Part shown: positions 7,898-16,953 of the stretch, one piece after another | Numbering within the stretch: position 1 is the first letter of the stretch | Layout of the letters: every line of letters starts with the position of its first letter | DNA from: Bifidobacterium sp. WK012_4_13 | GTDB taxonomy: Bacteria; Actinomycetota; Actinomycetes; Actinomycetales; Bifidobacteriaceae | Direction: 5' to 3' | DNA length: 64,000 nucleotides | Assembly (NCBI RefSeq): GCF_041080835.1 | Contig: NZ_CP129683.1 | Location: forward strand, 682,001 to 746,000 | Made by a program: the position numbers and the translations under genes | Notes under the pieces: generated by a model | The model's database searches: none | What the model was told of the DNA's origin: nothing | Seen by the model: only the letters and a program-made list of their open reading frames with translations

Positions 7898-9728
7898 CTA
7901 GAGCAGGGTGATTCGGGCGTGGCCGTCGCCCGCGTTGCCGGTCATCTGGGAGCCGTCGCTCTTGCTCCAGTCGGGCATGGACTCGTTTCCGGCCTTCATC
8001 GCATAGCTGGTGAACCGGTATTCCCGTCCATCGATGACCTGCGTGGCACGGTCGGCGGGAGAGTCGGTCGCAGGGCGGTGCGTCCTGGGATTGCCGGCGT
8101 TCGCGGCCGAAGTGTCCGACAGCGCGACCGCACCCGGATAGCCCGAGATGAACGAGGAACCACCGGCACCCCCCACAAGACGTGAATCACCTACCTGTCC
8201 ACCGCAGCCACCTCCGTACCATCCTGCACCGCCACCATAATATCCGCCCGTCCCGCCGACACCAAAACCCCCAGTCCATGCGACTGTGGCATTTGATCCC
8301 ACCCCGCCCGATGTCTGGCTTCCACCCTGGCTTCGATTCGCAGCAGAGATGTTCTGCTGGCTCGGTATGTTGGTGGTCGTCGATCCCATCAAGCCAGTGA
8401 GTCCACCGCCATCGCCAGCATTGATGTGAGAACTCCCGTATGTCGAAATGCCACCGCCACTCCCAGCAACCATGATTCTCGAATTCAATCCCAAAGCATC
8501 GTCCCAGTTGCCTCCTAGCATTCTGAAATCCGTGGCACCGCCACCACCACTGTTGCCTCCATTGAACCCATTAGCAGGGCCGCCGACGTATACGAAAACT
8601 TCCATGCCCTTGCGAAGGAACACGTTCCCAACCGTGTAGGCACCGACGGAAATTCTTGCTCCGCTGGAATATCCCTTCGCTCCCCATGCTTCGAGTTGGT
8701 AGACGCCGTCGACGGGCGCGGTGAACGCCTGCACGCTGCCGGTCATGGCGTAGTCCCATCGCAGGACGCTGTCATCGTAGCCATCGTGATACGGTTCGAT
8801 GTCGATCGCACTCCAATCCGGTGCGGCGACGTTGCGGTACTGGACCGCCTCGGCCGCATAGGCGAACCCATAGCGCGCACCCTGCCACTCATTGTCATCG
8901 AACACCACCCCGTCCACGCTCACCAACCCGGGGTTGAAGTAGACGCCATAGCGCACCCGCGCCTGCGAGGGACAGTCAGCCCCGCCGCACGCCTCGACCT
9001 CCGCGTCCTGCGCCGTCGGATCGGCCGACAGCACCCCATCCAGACTCGACGCGCGCAGCTGCACCGTGGACGGATCCCCATCATTGGCCGCATCGCCCTC
9101 AGGCACCACCTCGAAGCCGACGCGACTCATGCCCGGCACGTCACCCTTGCATGACACGTCCGCATCCGACACCATCGCCGTGGCCTGCGTGAACTTGGCA
9201 GGACCGCCGTCCGACTCCTCGTCCAGCTGCCACACGCACAGCTTCGGCGAATAGAACCCCACCACATCCGCAGGCACGGCAGACGCCATCCGCACCGTCA
9301 CCGTCAGCAGCGTGCGATACCACACCGACTTCGCGCCAGCGTTGCCCACATCGAACGACACCTCCAGCGAATCCCCCGGATTGAAGTCCTCCAGCACGCC
9401 ATCGGCGTCGATGCTGCCATCGTGCTTCACATAATTCGTCGTCTTGTTTTCAGCGAAGATCAGCCTGCCATCCGGGTCACCTTCCGAATAGTGCGTCAGC
9501 GAGAACCCATCCTCCTTCAACTCCGTCACCCCGGCCGTCGACGACTGGCCACCACCCAGCCAGTCAGAGAAAAACGACGACACAAACCCCATCAGCAGCA
9601 ACAGCAGCAGCACACCCAACGCCACCACCAGCCAAGAGAAGCCCCCCCCCCCGCTCTGTTCTACGCGACAATCTACGAACCATCTGCTCCACCTCGCCCA
9701 CCTCGTCCATGCCAGCCATGCCGTCCAT
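7898..9728 (-). CDS. Glycine-rich surface protein, probably phase-variable (frame broken by an 11-G tract)
   Basis: The uninterrupted frame covers 7898-9628 (576 residues from an internal GTG). It begins inside a membrane anchor (LVVALGVLLLLLLMGF), then an extracytoplasmic region of about 270 residues with Cys pairs, and a C-terminal glycine-rich domain from about residue 300 (FTAPVDGVYQLEAWGAKG start, GGGGATDF, GGSSFISG) of the ALK-like Gly_rich type. Upstream, ATG codons at 9728, 9719, 9710 and 9683 (the last after GGTGGAG) all lie in another frame and are joined to the body only if the G tract at 9642-9652 has 10 or 13 bases instead of 11. In that frame the N-terminus gains a basic stretch (VRRLSRRTER) before the anchor, as expected for inside-positive topology. 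So the gene is drawn from the first ATG but is out of frame in this copy. Confidence 0.75.
9642..9652 (-). repeat. Homopolymeric G11 tract (contingency locus)
   Basis: Eleven C on the plus strand, i.e. eleven G on the coding strand, just inside the N-terminal coding region of the glycine-rich protein. Translation across the tract on the plus strand (GCC CCC CCC CCC GCT) confirms eleven. Loss of one base or gain of two restores a continuous frame from the upstream ATGs. Confidence 0.85.
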
Positions 9729-9780
9729 GCCAGTCAGAAATCATGATCGATGGCAATATCACGACCTACGCATCTATTCA

Positions 9781-9818
9781 TACAATGAGTACAACATAAT
9801 ACACAATGTCTCATTGTA
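9781..9818. promoter_or_regulatory. Inverted repeat upstream of the glycine-rich protein gene, possible operator/promoter
   Basis: TACAATGAG at 9781 is repeated as its complement CTCATTGTA ending at 9818, with a further ACAATG inside. On the minus strand TTGTGT and TATGAA are 18 bases apart and overlap this dyad, so it may be an operator over the promoter. Inferred from sequence only. Confidence 0.4.
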
Positions 9819-9835
9819 CAGGAGTGCCCGAGCTA

Positions 9836-9944
9836 TCAAGTTTTTGGCACTTGACTGAGTAGAAACGCAGATTTGGGGCTTGATTCCGTCGCCGTTTCAT
9901 GGCTTTTGAGGGTTTGATACTTTGGCAAGTGCCAAAAACTTACA
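9836..9944. repeat. Hairpin repeat, copy A2 (inverted relative to A1)
   Basis: About 109 bp with arms AAGTTTTTGGCACTTG.. and CAAGTGCCAAAAACTT. Its reverse complement aligns along its length with A1, including AAGTATCAAA, AAGCC, GCGAC-GG and ATCA-GCC. The right arm is a perfect TTGGCA-CT-TGCCAA palindrome; the left arm has decayed after CACTTG. The rest of the gap up to the M20 peptidase gene (to 10067) shows nothing further. Confidence 0.85.
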
Positions 9945-10067
9945 AACCGACATTAGATATCCGCCATTGGCGTGGCGTTGATGCCTGTCACAGGCAGACG
10001 CCCGCCAAAGACACAATTGCAATATTGAGGCATGGCGATGGTCTGGCCATGCATCGCAGATATGACG

Positions 10068-11435
10068 CTATCTCGCCAAGGCGTTCATGAGCAGTGCCTC
10101 TGCGACGACATTCCTGCGAAGTCCATATAGTGAAATCGATTCATTCGGACTATGGGCATTGGACTGCGGATCCTCGGGTCCGGTAACCAGGACCTGGGCT
10201 TGCGGGAACAGCTTCTGCAGTTCGGGTATGAACGGAATCGAACCGCCCTCGCCCTTGTTTATGGGTTCGACTCCGAAGGCTTCCTGCATCGCCTTCTGCG
10301 CATCCTGAACGGCTTCGCTGTCAGGATCCATCGCCCACCCCATGCCATTTTCCAAAGGCTTGACCTCGACGACTGCGCCGAAGGGGGCGCTTTTCTTCAG
10401 AAATGCCGCCAAAGCCTGCTGCGCCTCTTCAGGGCGCTGCGAAGGTGCGGTACGCAGGGAAAGACGGAAGGTGGCCGAGTCGGCGAGTACGTTGAACGAA
10501 CCCTCTACCGGATGCGCGTCGAATCCAATGACCGAGACGCTTGGCTTGGTCCACAGCCTCGAAGCCAGGGAATCCGAGCCGGTCAACCTCCATGAAGGCA
10601 GGATCGCCGCGTCGCGGCGCAAGGTCTCCTCGTCTATGTCGCGCTGAAGCCCTCCTACCGGCTCCTGGCTTTTCAGACCGGGAACCTTCAACGAGCCATC
10701 ATCGTCATACATGCTCGAGATCAGCATCGCAGCAACCGTATTCGCATCCAGAACCGGCCCGCCGAACTGTCCCGAATGCACAGGATGCCCAAGCACTCGC
10801 ACAGTCACATCGACGGTGGTATTGCCTCGCAACGAGGTGGTCAGGCTGGGAATCCTATCAGACCAATTGCCCGAATCGGCAACGATTATCACATCCGATT
10901 CGAAGGCTTCCCGATGTGCGGTAATGAAGGGTATGAAGCTCGGCGAGCCCATCTCCTCCTCACCCTCGAAGAAGACCTTGACATTCACTCCCAAATCCTC
11001 GCCCAGGGCAAGCAGGCTGCCCGCGTGAATGGCAATTCCGCCGCCATCATCAGCCGCTCCTCGACCATAGAGGCGGTCTGCCTCGACGGTCGCCGTGAAT
11101 GGTTCGGTCTTCCAGACCGAGGCATCAGGCACAGGCTGCACGTCATGATGGGCATATAGCAGGATGGTGGGAGCATTCTCGTCGACGATCCTTGAACCGA
11201 CCACCTCATATGCTCCGGGCGTTCCGTCAGGATTGGTCGACTGAACGACCTTCGTGTCCACTCCAAGTCCGCGCAGCTCTTCTGCAACGAATTCAGCGGA
11301 CTTGCGCATGTGGTCACCGGTGATTCCCTTGGCGGAAACCGCAGCCAAAGCGACCTTTCGCGAAAGCAGCTCCACTATCGCATCCCAATGCCGATCGACG
11401 CGAGACTTGATTTCATCCACTGTGATATCGGTCAT
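10068..11435 (-). CDS. M20 family metallopeptidase (dipeptidase)
   Basis: A 455-residue cytoplasmic peptidase of the M20 clan. Metal-site motifs are visible: YAHHDVQPVP (first His/Asp), GRGAADDGGG (bridging Asp), and FEGEEEMGSPS (catalytic and metal-binding Glu). A dimerisation (lid) domain occupies about 190-310. Family members with this layout (CNDP/PepV/ArgE-like) cleave dipeptides with an unblocked N-terminus. The ATG at 11435 follows GGGGGAAATGAGTC. It is divergent from the DUF3043 gene, with a 75-base shared promoter gap. Confidence 0.93.
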   Translation of the reverse strand: MTDITVDEIKSRVDRHWDAIVELLSRKVALAAVSAKGITGDHMRKSAEFVAEELRGLGVDTKVVQSTNPDGTPGAYEVVGSRIVDENAPTILLYAHHDVQPVPDASVWKTEPFTATVEADRLYGRGAADDGGGIAIHAGSLLALGEDLGVNVKVFFEGEEEMGSPSFIPFITAHREAFESDVIIVADSGNWSDRIPSLTTSLRGNTTVDVTVRVLGHPVHSGQFGGPVLDANTVAAMLISSMYDDDGSLKVPGLKSQEPVGGLQRDIDEETLRRDAAILPSWRLTGSDSLASRLWTKPSVSVIGFDAHPVEGSFNVLADSATFRLSLRTAPSQRPEEAQQALAAFLKKSAPFGAVVEVKPLENGMGWAMDPDSEAVQDAQKAMQEAFGVEPINKGEGGSIPFIPELQKLFPQAQVLVTGPEDPQSNAHSPNESISLYGLRRNVVAEALLMNALAR

Positions 11436-11510
11436 GACTCATTTCCCCCACTCGCACAATCGGCCATATGCAACGCCTCACGCGTCTATACGTCACCGTA
11501 ACCTGTTCGC

Positions 11511-12122
11511 ATGACATGGAACCCATTCAAGCGTAAGAATGACGCGGATAACACGACACAGGTGAGCATTGATTCCGACATCGAGGCAGAGGGCAAAGGC
11601 CGCCCGACACCCAAGCGAAAGCAGGCAGAGGCTCAGAATCTACACCCGATAGTCCCCAAGGACAGGAAGGCAAGCAGGAAGGTGGAGCGCGAAAAGCTCC
11701 GGGTTCGTCAAGACGCGGAATATGACGCGATGCGCAATGGAGACATCAACCACATGCCTAAGGCAGAACGGCTGGCATCCCGCGTGTATGTGCGCGATTA
11801 TGTCGACGCCCGTTGGAATGTCGCCGAATTCTTCGTTCCAGTCGCATTCGTGATTCTTATCGTTTCCTTCCTCATCTCCTCGCTGTACCCCGCACTTTCA
11901 GTGCCGCTCCTGATCATGATGTATGTCTACCTGATCGCCTCGATCATCGACATAGCGATCATGTGGCGCGGTCTCAAGCGCAAGCTCGTCGCAAAATTCG
12001 GCGAGCAGGCAGTCGGTCGCGGATCGCGCACCGCGACCTACGCATGGTCACGATGCCTGCAGATGCGGCGTTGGCGCATGCCCCGTCCACGTGCGAAGAA
12101 GCGCGGCGACTGGCCAAAATAA
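11511..12122 (+). CDS. DUF3043 family membrane protein
   Basis: 203 residues, matching the actinobacterial DUF3043 layout: a basic N-terminal half with RPTPKRKQAEAQ and VREKLRVRQDAEYDAMRNGD-like helices, the conserved VRDYVDARWNVAEFF, two hydrophobic helices (about 105-125 and 128-150), then a basic cytoplasmic tail. The function is not known in any organism I can name. It is widely kept next to lpd/glnA in Actinobacteria, as here. The start has no strong ribosome binding site, which suggests a leaderless or short-leader mRNA. Confidence 0.85.
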   Translation: MTWNPFKRKNDADNTTQVSIDSDIEAEGKGRPTPKRKQAEAQNLHPIVPKDRKASRKVEREKLRVRQDAEYDAMRNGDINHMPKAERLASRVYVRDYVDARWNVAEFFVPVAFVILIVSFLISSLYPALSVPLLIMMYVYLIASIIDIAIMWRGLKRKLVAKFGEQAVGRGSRTATYAWSRCLQMRRWRMPRPRAKKRGDWPK

Positions 12123-12397
12123 GGTCGGTCGAAGCAAGTGCATGAATCAGGGAGCCGATGCATGGCATGGCTCATTGGTTCCAACGCCCACCGCGAAGCG
12201 AAGATACCAGACATATGAGGCTTCCTTCATTCACGGTGGGCGTATTCTTTCGATTTCGAGTATGAACGTATCTATACGCACCGTGACCACGCAAGGTACA
12301 TGACCCACGCTCTGGCACGGAGCCACCGTCCGCAGCGTTGCACCATCGCACCGTAGCACGGCAGCACCGCTATCCATCTACCTGGAGGTTGTAAGAG

Positions 12398-13897
12398 ATG
12401 ACTGATTCTCAGCACACGCAAGATTCGAGGAACTCGTTTGACCTTGTCGTCATAGGGTCTGGGCCAGGAGGCTACACCGCTGCCCTTCGCGCTGCCGAAC
12501 TGGACAGAAGCGTGGCCATCGTGGAGAAGGACGATGTCGTCGGCGGAGTCTGCCTCAACCGAGGATGCATTCCGACCAAGGCGTTGATAACGGCAGTTCA
12601 CGACATCGAAACCGCCGAGCATGCCCAGTCGGTCGGGGTCAACCTGGAATTCCATGGCATAGACTACGGCGCGCTGATGAAGCATAAGCGCCATATGGTC
12701 CACACGATGACGGAAGGTCTTTCCGCCCTTCTCTCGCATCGCAAGGTGAGCGTGATACATGGCGTGGCAAGCATAGCGAAGGACCATAGCGTCAAGGTCG
12801 ACGATGGGGATTCAGAGCGCACCCTGACCGCGCACGACATAGTCATAGCCACGGGTTCCATGCCCCGCGGCTTCGCAGACGAGCCGTTCTCGCACTCCGT
12901 GATCGACTCCGACAGGGCGCTTGCCCTGGATACCTTCCCTACCAGCGCGGTCATCATCGGCTCCGGTGCAGTCGCCTTGGAATTCGCAAGTCTTTGGAAC
13001 ACGGCAGGCACGAAGGTCACCCTGCTTGCCCGTCACGACCGCGTCCTGTCGCATTGGAGCCGCAGGGCGGGAGTGACGCTGACCAGGGAGCTCAAGCGCA
13101 GTGGCATCAATGTGATCACCCATGCCAACACGACTGCCATTGACAGTGGCGAGAATCTAGGCGTGACCGTTCACTATGACCAGGTCGACCACAACGCCCA
13201 GGATAGCGACGGCGGCAATAACGGCAATGGCGAGAAGGCCTCCTCCCAGCATCAGGTCAGCGCCGATGTGGCGCTTGTCGCCATCGGCCGAACCCCATCG
13301 ACCGGCGCGCAATGGTTCAAGGACGCAGGAATCGACCTTGACGAGCATGGTCTCGTCGCAACCGACGAATTGGGCAGGACGAGCGCCGATCACATCTGGG
13401 CGGTCGGTGACATCACCGCAGGGCATCAGATGGCGCACCGCGCATTCGAACAGGGCATGACCGTCGCAGAGGCCATTGCCGGTCTCAAGCCCGAGCCAGT
13501 GGACAACGACACCATCCCCTCGGTCGTCTTCAGCTCCCCCGAAGCCGCCAGCGTAGGTCTGACACTTGAGCAGGCCGAATCACGCGAGGAACTCAACGAC
13601 GTGAAGGAGACCGCATTCCCACTGCTCTCGAACGCACGAGTGCAGATGACCGGGCAGAACGGCTCGCTGTCAGTCGTCACAGGCTGCGACAGTGCCAATG
13701 CTGACACGCCCATAGTTCTGGGAGTCCATATGGTAGGCCCCTGCGCGACGGAACTGATTGCACAGGCGGAGCAGATGGTCGGCAACAGGACACCGCTGAG
13801 CAAGGCCGCACGCCTGATTCATCCACATCCGACCATAAGCGAGACCATCGGAGAAGCCTTGCTCAAGGCAGATGGAAGACCCCTGAATTCCCGGTGA
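12398..13897 (+). CDS. lpdA: Dihydrolipoamide dehydrogenase
   Basis: A 499-residue FAD-dependent oxidoreductase that reoxidises dihydrolipoyl groups with NAD+. FAD motif VVIGSGPGGYTAA (about 18), redox-active pair in GGVCLNRGCIPTK (about Cys49/Cys54), NAD-binding VIIGSGAVALEFA (about 186), second FAD motif AVGDIT (about 347), and the C-terminal catalytic HPHPTISE. An 18-residue Gly/Asn/Asp-rich insert around 265-282 is unusual. TGGAGG lies upstream of the ATG. No 2-oxo acid dehydrogenase E1/E2 gene is nearby, so the partner complex is not shown by context. Confidence 0.95.
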   Translation: MTDSQHTQDSRNSFDLVVIGSGPGGYTAALRAAELDRSVAIVEKDDVVGGVCLNRGCIPTKALITAVHDIETAEHAQSVGVNLEFHGIDYGALMKHKRHMVHTMTEGLSALLSHRKVSVIHGVASIAKDHSVKVDDGDSERTLTAHDIVIATGSMPRGFADEPFSHSVIDSDRALALDTFPTSAVIIGSGAVALEFASLWNTAGTKVTLLARHDRVLSHWSRRAGVTLTRELKRSGINVITHANTTAIDSGENLGVTVHYDQVDHNAQDSDGGNNGNGEKASSQHQVSADVALVAIGRTPSTGAQWFKDAGIDLDEHGLVATDELGRTSADHIWAVGDITAGHQMAHRAFEQGMTVAEAIAGLKPEPVDNDTIPSVVFSSPEAASVGLTLEQAESREELNDVKETAFPLLSNARVQMTGQNGSLSVVTGCDSANADTPIVLGVHMVGPCATELIAQAEQMVGNRTPLSKAARLIHPHPTISETIGEALLKADGRPLNSR

Positions 13898-14100
13898 GAC
13901 GAGAGGCGACGGTATGTGCGACGCACCCTCTGCCATGAATTGGGCATGACAGGAGCGGGATGCATGCGTGATCCGAATCTGTCAGGAACCGCTAGTCAGG
14001 TTTCTTGATAGACTGTCTTGGCAGAGATTCACATGCGGGGTTCGCGTGCCAGAACGCGCATCACCCGTGAATGAGGGGCCAAATCGAACGAGGGATGGTT

Positions 14101-14841
14101 ATGGCAGACAAGACTGAGAAGACGAGCGCGAAGAAGTCCGGAAAGAAGAAGGACAGCACGATCTCCCAGATCATACAGATCTATAGGTTCACAGCCAAGG
14201 ACGACCGTGCGCTCCCCTGGTTCCTGGCCGGGGCGCTGATAGCTCCGATCGCGCTGGCCGTCATCATCGTGCTCATTTTCCATATGGGCATCATCTCGGC
14301 CATCATGACGGTCGTCACCGGCATCATGCTGGGAATCCTGCTGGCAACCATCACGCTGACCCGTCGCTCGGACAAGGTCGGCTACAAGCGGATGGAGTCT
14401 CGAACCGGGGCCACAGGTGCGGTGCTGAACCGCATCACCAGAGGCGGATTCAACTTCCCTCAGGATCCTGTCTGGATAGACATGAAGACCAAGGATGCTG
14501 TCTGGCGCGGCTCTGGCAGAACAGGCGTATATCTGGTCGGCGAGGGCGACTACGGGCATGTCATGAGGGCGCTCGACCGCGAAGAGTCCAAGATCAAGAG
14601 AATCACGCGCGGGTCGGACATTCCGATATACAAGATAAGCGTCGGCCATGGAGAGAAGCAGGTCCCACTCAAGCAGCTGCAGCGCACGGTGATGCGCAAG
14701 AAGGTCAAGCTGACCAAGCTGGAGCTAGGCGTGCTCAACGAGCGGCTCACCACCTTGCAGCAGAAGTCATCGCTTGGCGTTCCCAAGGGAATAGACCCGA
14801 CGAAGGTGAGAGTCAACCGTCGTGCGATGCGCGGCCGGTGA
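14101..14841 (+). CDS. DUF4191 family membrane protein
   Basis: 246 residues with a Lys-rich N-terminus, two adjacent membrane helices (about 38-60 and 62-85) and a basic cytoplasmic C-terminal region, as in the actinobacterial DUF4191 family that usually sits just before glnA. Conserved stretches seen: IYRFTAKDDRALPW, GAVLNRITRGGF and PVWIDMKTKDAVWRG. The function is unknown. The frame is open from 14071, but GAGGG at 14090 favours the ATG at 14101. A hairpin terminator follows, so it is transcribed apart from glnA. Confidence 0.88.
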   Translation: MADKTEKTSAKKSGKKKDSTISQIIQIYRFTAKDDRALPWFLAGALIAPIALAVIIVLIFHMGIISAIMTVVTGIMLGILLATITLTRRSDKVGYKRMESRTGATGAVLNRITRGGFNFPQDPVWIDMKTKDAVWRGSGRTGVYLVGEGDYGHVMRALDREESKIKRITRGSDIPIYKISVGHGEKQVPLKQLQRTVMRKKVKLTKLELGVLNERLTTLQQKSSLGVPKGIDPTKVRVNRRAMRGR

Positions 14842-14967
14842 GGATCGTTCAGCATATCCATTTCTGAACGTCCATCTCTGCAGGTCCATTACTGCAGGTC
14901 CATCGGAATTCATACCTCAGCATTGAGATGACAGCGCACGCAGGCGTGGCAACATGTGAATCACAGA

Positions 14968-15008
14968 GGCGGTTTCGGCAAGTCCTATCTTGTCGAAGCC
15001 GCTTTTCT
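14968..15008 (+). terminator. Rho-independent terminator after the DUF4191 gene
   Basis: GGCGGTTTCGGCAAG-TCCTAT-CTTGTCGAAGCCGC followed by TTTTCT: a 14-bp stem with one mismatch and a short T run, about 125 bases after the stop codon and ahead of glnA. Confidence 0.75.
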
Positions 15009-15125
15009 CAAGCTATTGCACCCTGAAACACCCATACGAAACATCCTCGTAACGTAGGGGTCACGTTTGGGAAACCCTTGCTTCTAGACTTGAGTACTGT
15101 ACGTTCTCATGAAAGGAGCAGTTCA

Positions 15126-16562
15126 TTGAGTGAACTGAAGACAAAGGCCGATTGCGAGGCTCTGATTAACAAAGAGGGTGTTGAGTACGTTTCCGTGCGC
15201 TTCACCGATCTGATCGGCATCCAGCAGCATTTCACTGTGCCGGCACAGGACTTCCTGAACGATGCGTTCACCGATGGAATGCCATTCGATGGTTCCTCGG
15301 TGCAAGGCTTCCAGGCCATCAATGAATCGGACATGAAGCTCGTTCCAGATCCAACGACGGCTTTCATCGATCCATTCCGCAAGCACAAGACTCTCGACGT
15401 GGCCTTCTCCATCGTCGACCCGGTCACCGATGAGCCATATTCTCGCGATCCGCGTCAGGTTGCCGCCAAGGCTGAGGCATTCCTCAAGTCAACCGGCATC
15501 GCAGACACGGCATCATTCGCTCCTGAGGCAGAATTCTTCATCTTCGACAAGGTCCGCTTCGAGAACAGCATGAACCGCTCATTCTACGAGGTGGATTCCA
15601 TCGAAGCTCCTTGGAACTCCGGAACCGACATCGAAGATGACGGCACCCCGAACATCGGATTCAAGAACCGCGTGAAGCGCGGCTACTTCCCTGTTCCTCC
15701 AACGGATCACAACCAGGATCTTCGCGATGACATGGTTGCCAACCTGCAGAAGGTCGGTCTGATTCTCGAGCGCTCCCATCATGAGGTCGCCGGTGCAGGT
15801 CAGCAGGAGATCAACTATCGCTTCAACACCCTCCAGCACGCTGGCGATGACTTGATGAAATACAAGTATGTCGTTCATGAAACCGCCGCCCTTGCAGGTA
15901 AGGCAGCGACCTTCATGCCGAAGCCCATGGCAGGAGACAACGGAACCGGCATGCACTGCCACCAGTCCCTGTGGAAAGACGGCAAGCCGCTCTTCTACGA
16001 TGAGCTTGGCTACGGCGGTCTCTCCGACATCGCCCGTTGGTATGTCGGCGGTCTGATCAAGCACGCCGCGACGGTGCTCGCCTTCACGAATCCTTCGATG
16101 AATTCCTATCACCGCTTGGTTCCCGGCTACGAAGCCCCAGTCAACTTGGTCTATTCGGCCCGTAACCGTTCCGCCGCGATTCGTATTCCTCTCGCAGGAA
16201 CCTCACCGGCTGCAAAGCGCATCGAGTTCCGCGCACCAGATCCAAGCTCGAACCCGTTCCTCGCCTTCTCCGCACAGCTGATGGCAGGACTCGACGGCAT
16301 TCTCAACCACATCGAGCCACCGGATCCTGTCGACAAGGATCTCTATGAGCTTCCTCCCGAAGAGCATGCCAAGATCGCTCAGGTTCCAGGATCGCTCGAA
16401 GAGGCATTGCACGCTTTGGAAGAGGATCATGACTTCCTGCAGGCCGGCGACGTCTTCACCGACGATCTGATCCAGACCTGGCTCGACATGAAGAAGGGCG
16501 AACTTGACTTGGCTCGCCTTGCTCCGACGCCACTCGAGTACGAGCTCTACTTCCAGATCTGA
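15126..16562 (+). CDS. glnA: Glutamine synthetase type I
   Basis: A 478-residue GSI enzyme (ammonia + glutamate + ATP to glutamine). Landmarks are [23 protein letters not shown]-type PEAEFFIFD, the substrate loop [11 protein letters not shown], the [16 protein letters not shown] arginine/active-site segment, [14 protein letters not shown], and a tyrosine in [11 protein letters not shown] where GSI-beta enzymes are adenylylated. I set the start at the TTG at 15126: AAAGGAG lies eight bases ahead and the protein then begins [10 protein letters not shown] as the family does. The 16 codons upstream in frame overlap the probable promoter region. Adenylylation control is inferred from the family. 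Confidence 0.97.
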   Translation: MSELKTKADCEALINKEGVEYVSVRFTDLIGIQQHFTVPAQDFLNDAFTDGMPFDGSSVQGFQAINESDMKLVPDPTTAFIDPFRKHKTLDVAFSIVDPVTDEPYSRDPRQVAAKAEAFLKSTGIADTASFAPEAEFFIFDKVRFENSMNRSFYEVDSIEAPWNSGTDIEDDGTPNIGFKNRVKRGYFPVPPTDHNQDLRDDMVANLQKVGLILERSHHEVAGAGQQEINYRFNTLQHAGDDLMKYKYVVHETAALAGKAATFMPKPMAGDNGTGMHCHQSLWKDGKPLFYDELGYGGLSDIARWYVGGLIKHAATVLAFTNPSMNSYHRLVPGYEAPVNLVYSARNRSAAIRIPLAGTSPAAKRIEFRAPDPSSNPFLAFSAQLMAGLDGILNHIEPPDPVDKDLYELPPEEHAKIAQVPGSLEEALHALEEDHDFLQAGDVFTDDLIQTWLDMKKGELDLARLAPTPLEYELYFQI

Positions 16563-16595
16563 GCCCTATGTAGCTGATTGCTTCCGTTACAGAAG

Positions 16596-16633
16596 AGTCG
16601 CCTCACCACTGCGGTGGTGGGGCGATTTTTTTG
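16596..16633 (+). terminator. Rho-independent terminator of glnA
   Basis: CGCCTCACCAC-TGC-GGTGGTGGGGCG, followed by ATTTTTTTGG: an 11-bp GC-rich stem with a strong T tract 34 bases after the glnA stop. Confidence 0.93.
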
Positions 16634-16953
16634 GTTTTGTGGGCACTTTTGCGTCAATGCTTATCATCAGCATTATGACGTGTGATATTCGGCATACATG
16701 TCGCCACAAATGGTTCCATGTTGATGCCATCTTTTCAGAATGCTCCAAGCTGTCGGAATTACCGACACGTTCACATTGAAGGTAGGAGCAGATCAACCTC
16801 GCCGTGTGCTCGTCTCAAATGTTCTGATACCATAGGGTTTGACAGTTCTGGACTCCCGACATGCCAAGGAATCCATATCGAAAGGGATAATTCATTGCTT
16901 TCTCGTTGACTTCAATTACACAGCATTATTTTTCTATGCAACTTGGAGCAACC
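16634..16953 (+). promoter_or_regulatory. Leader region of the ABC-F gene
   Basis: About 320 bases without a gene. It has lower GC than its surroundings, a small hairpin (CTGTCGG-AATTA-CCGACA-like at about 16751), and a nine-codon frame MPRNPYRKG at 16861-16890. ARE-type ABC-F genes are often controlled by leader-peptide attenuation, so a leader of this size is worth noting, but no terminator/antiterminator pair could be drawn with confidence. Confidence 0.3.

Noticed and set aside
9836..9944. Transposase or IS element between the A-type repeats
   Set aside because: The interior of each repeat is about 50 bases and the gene between them encodes a surface protein, not a transposase; no IS is supported.
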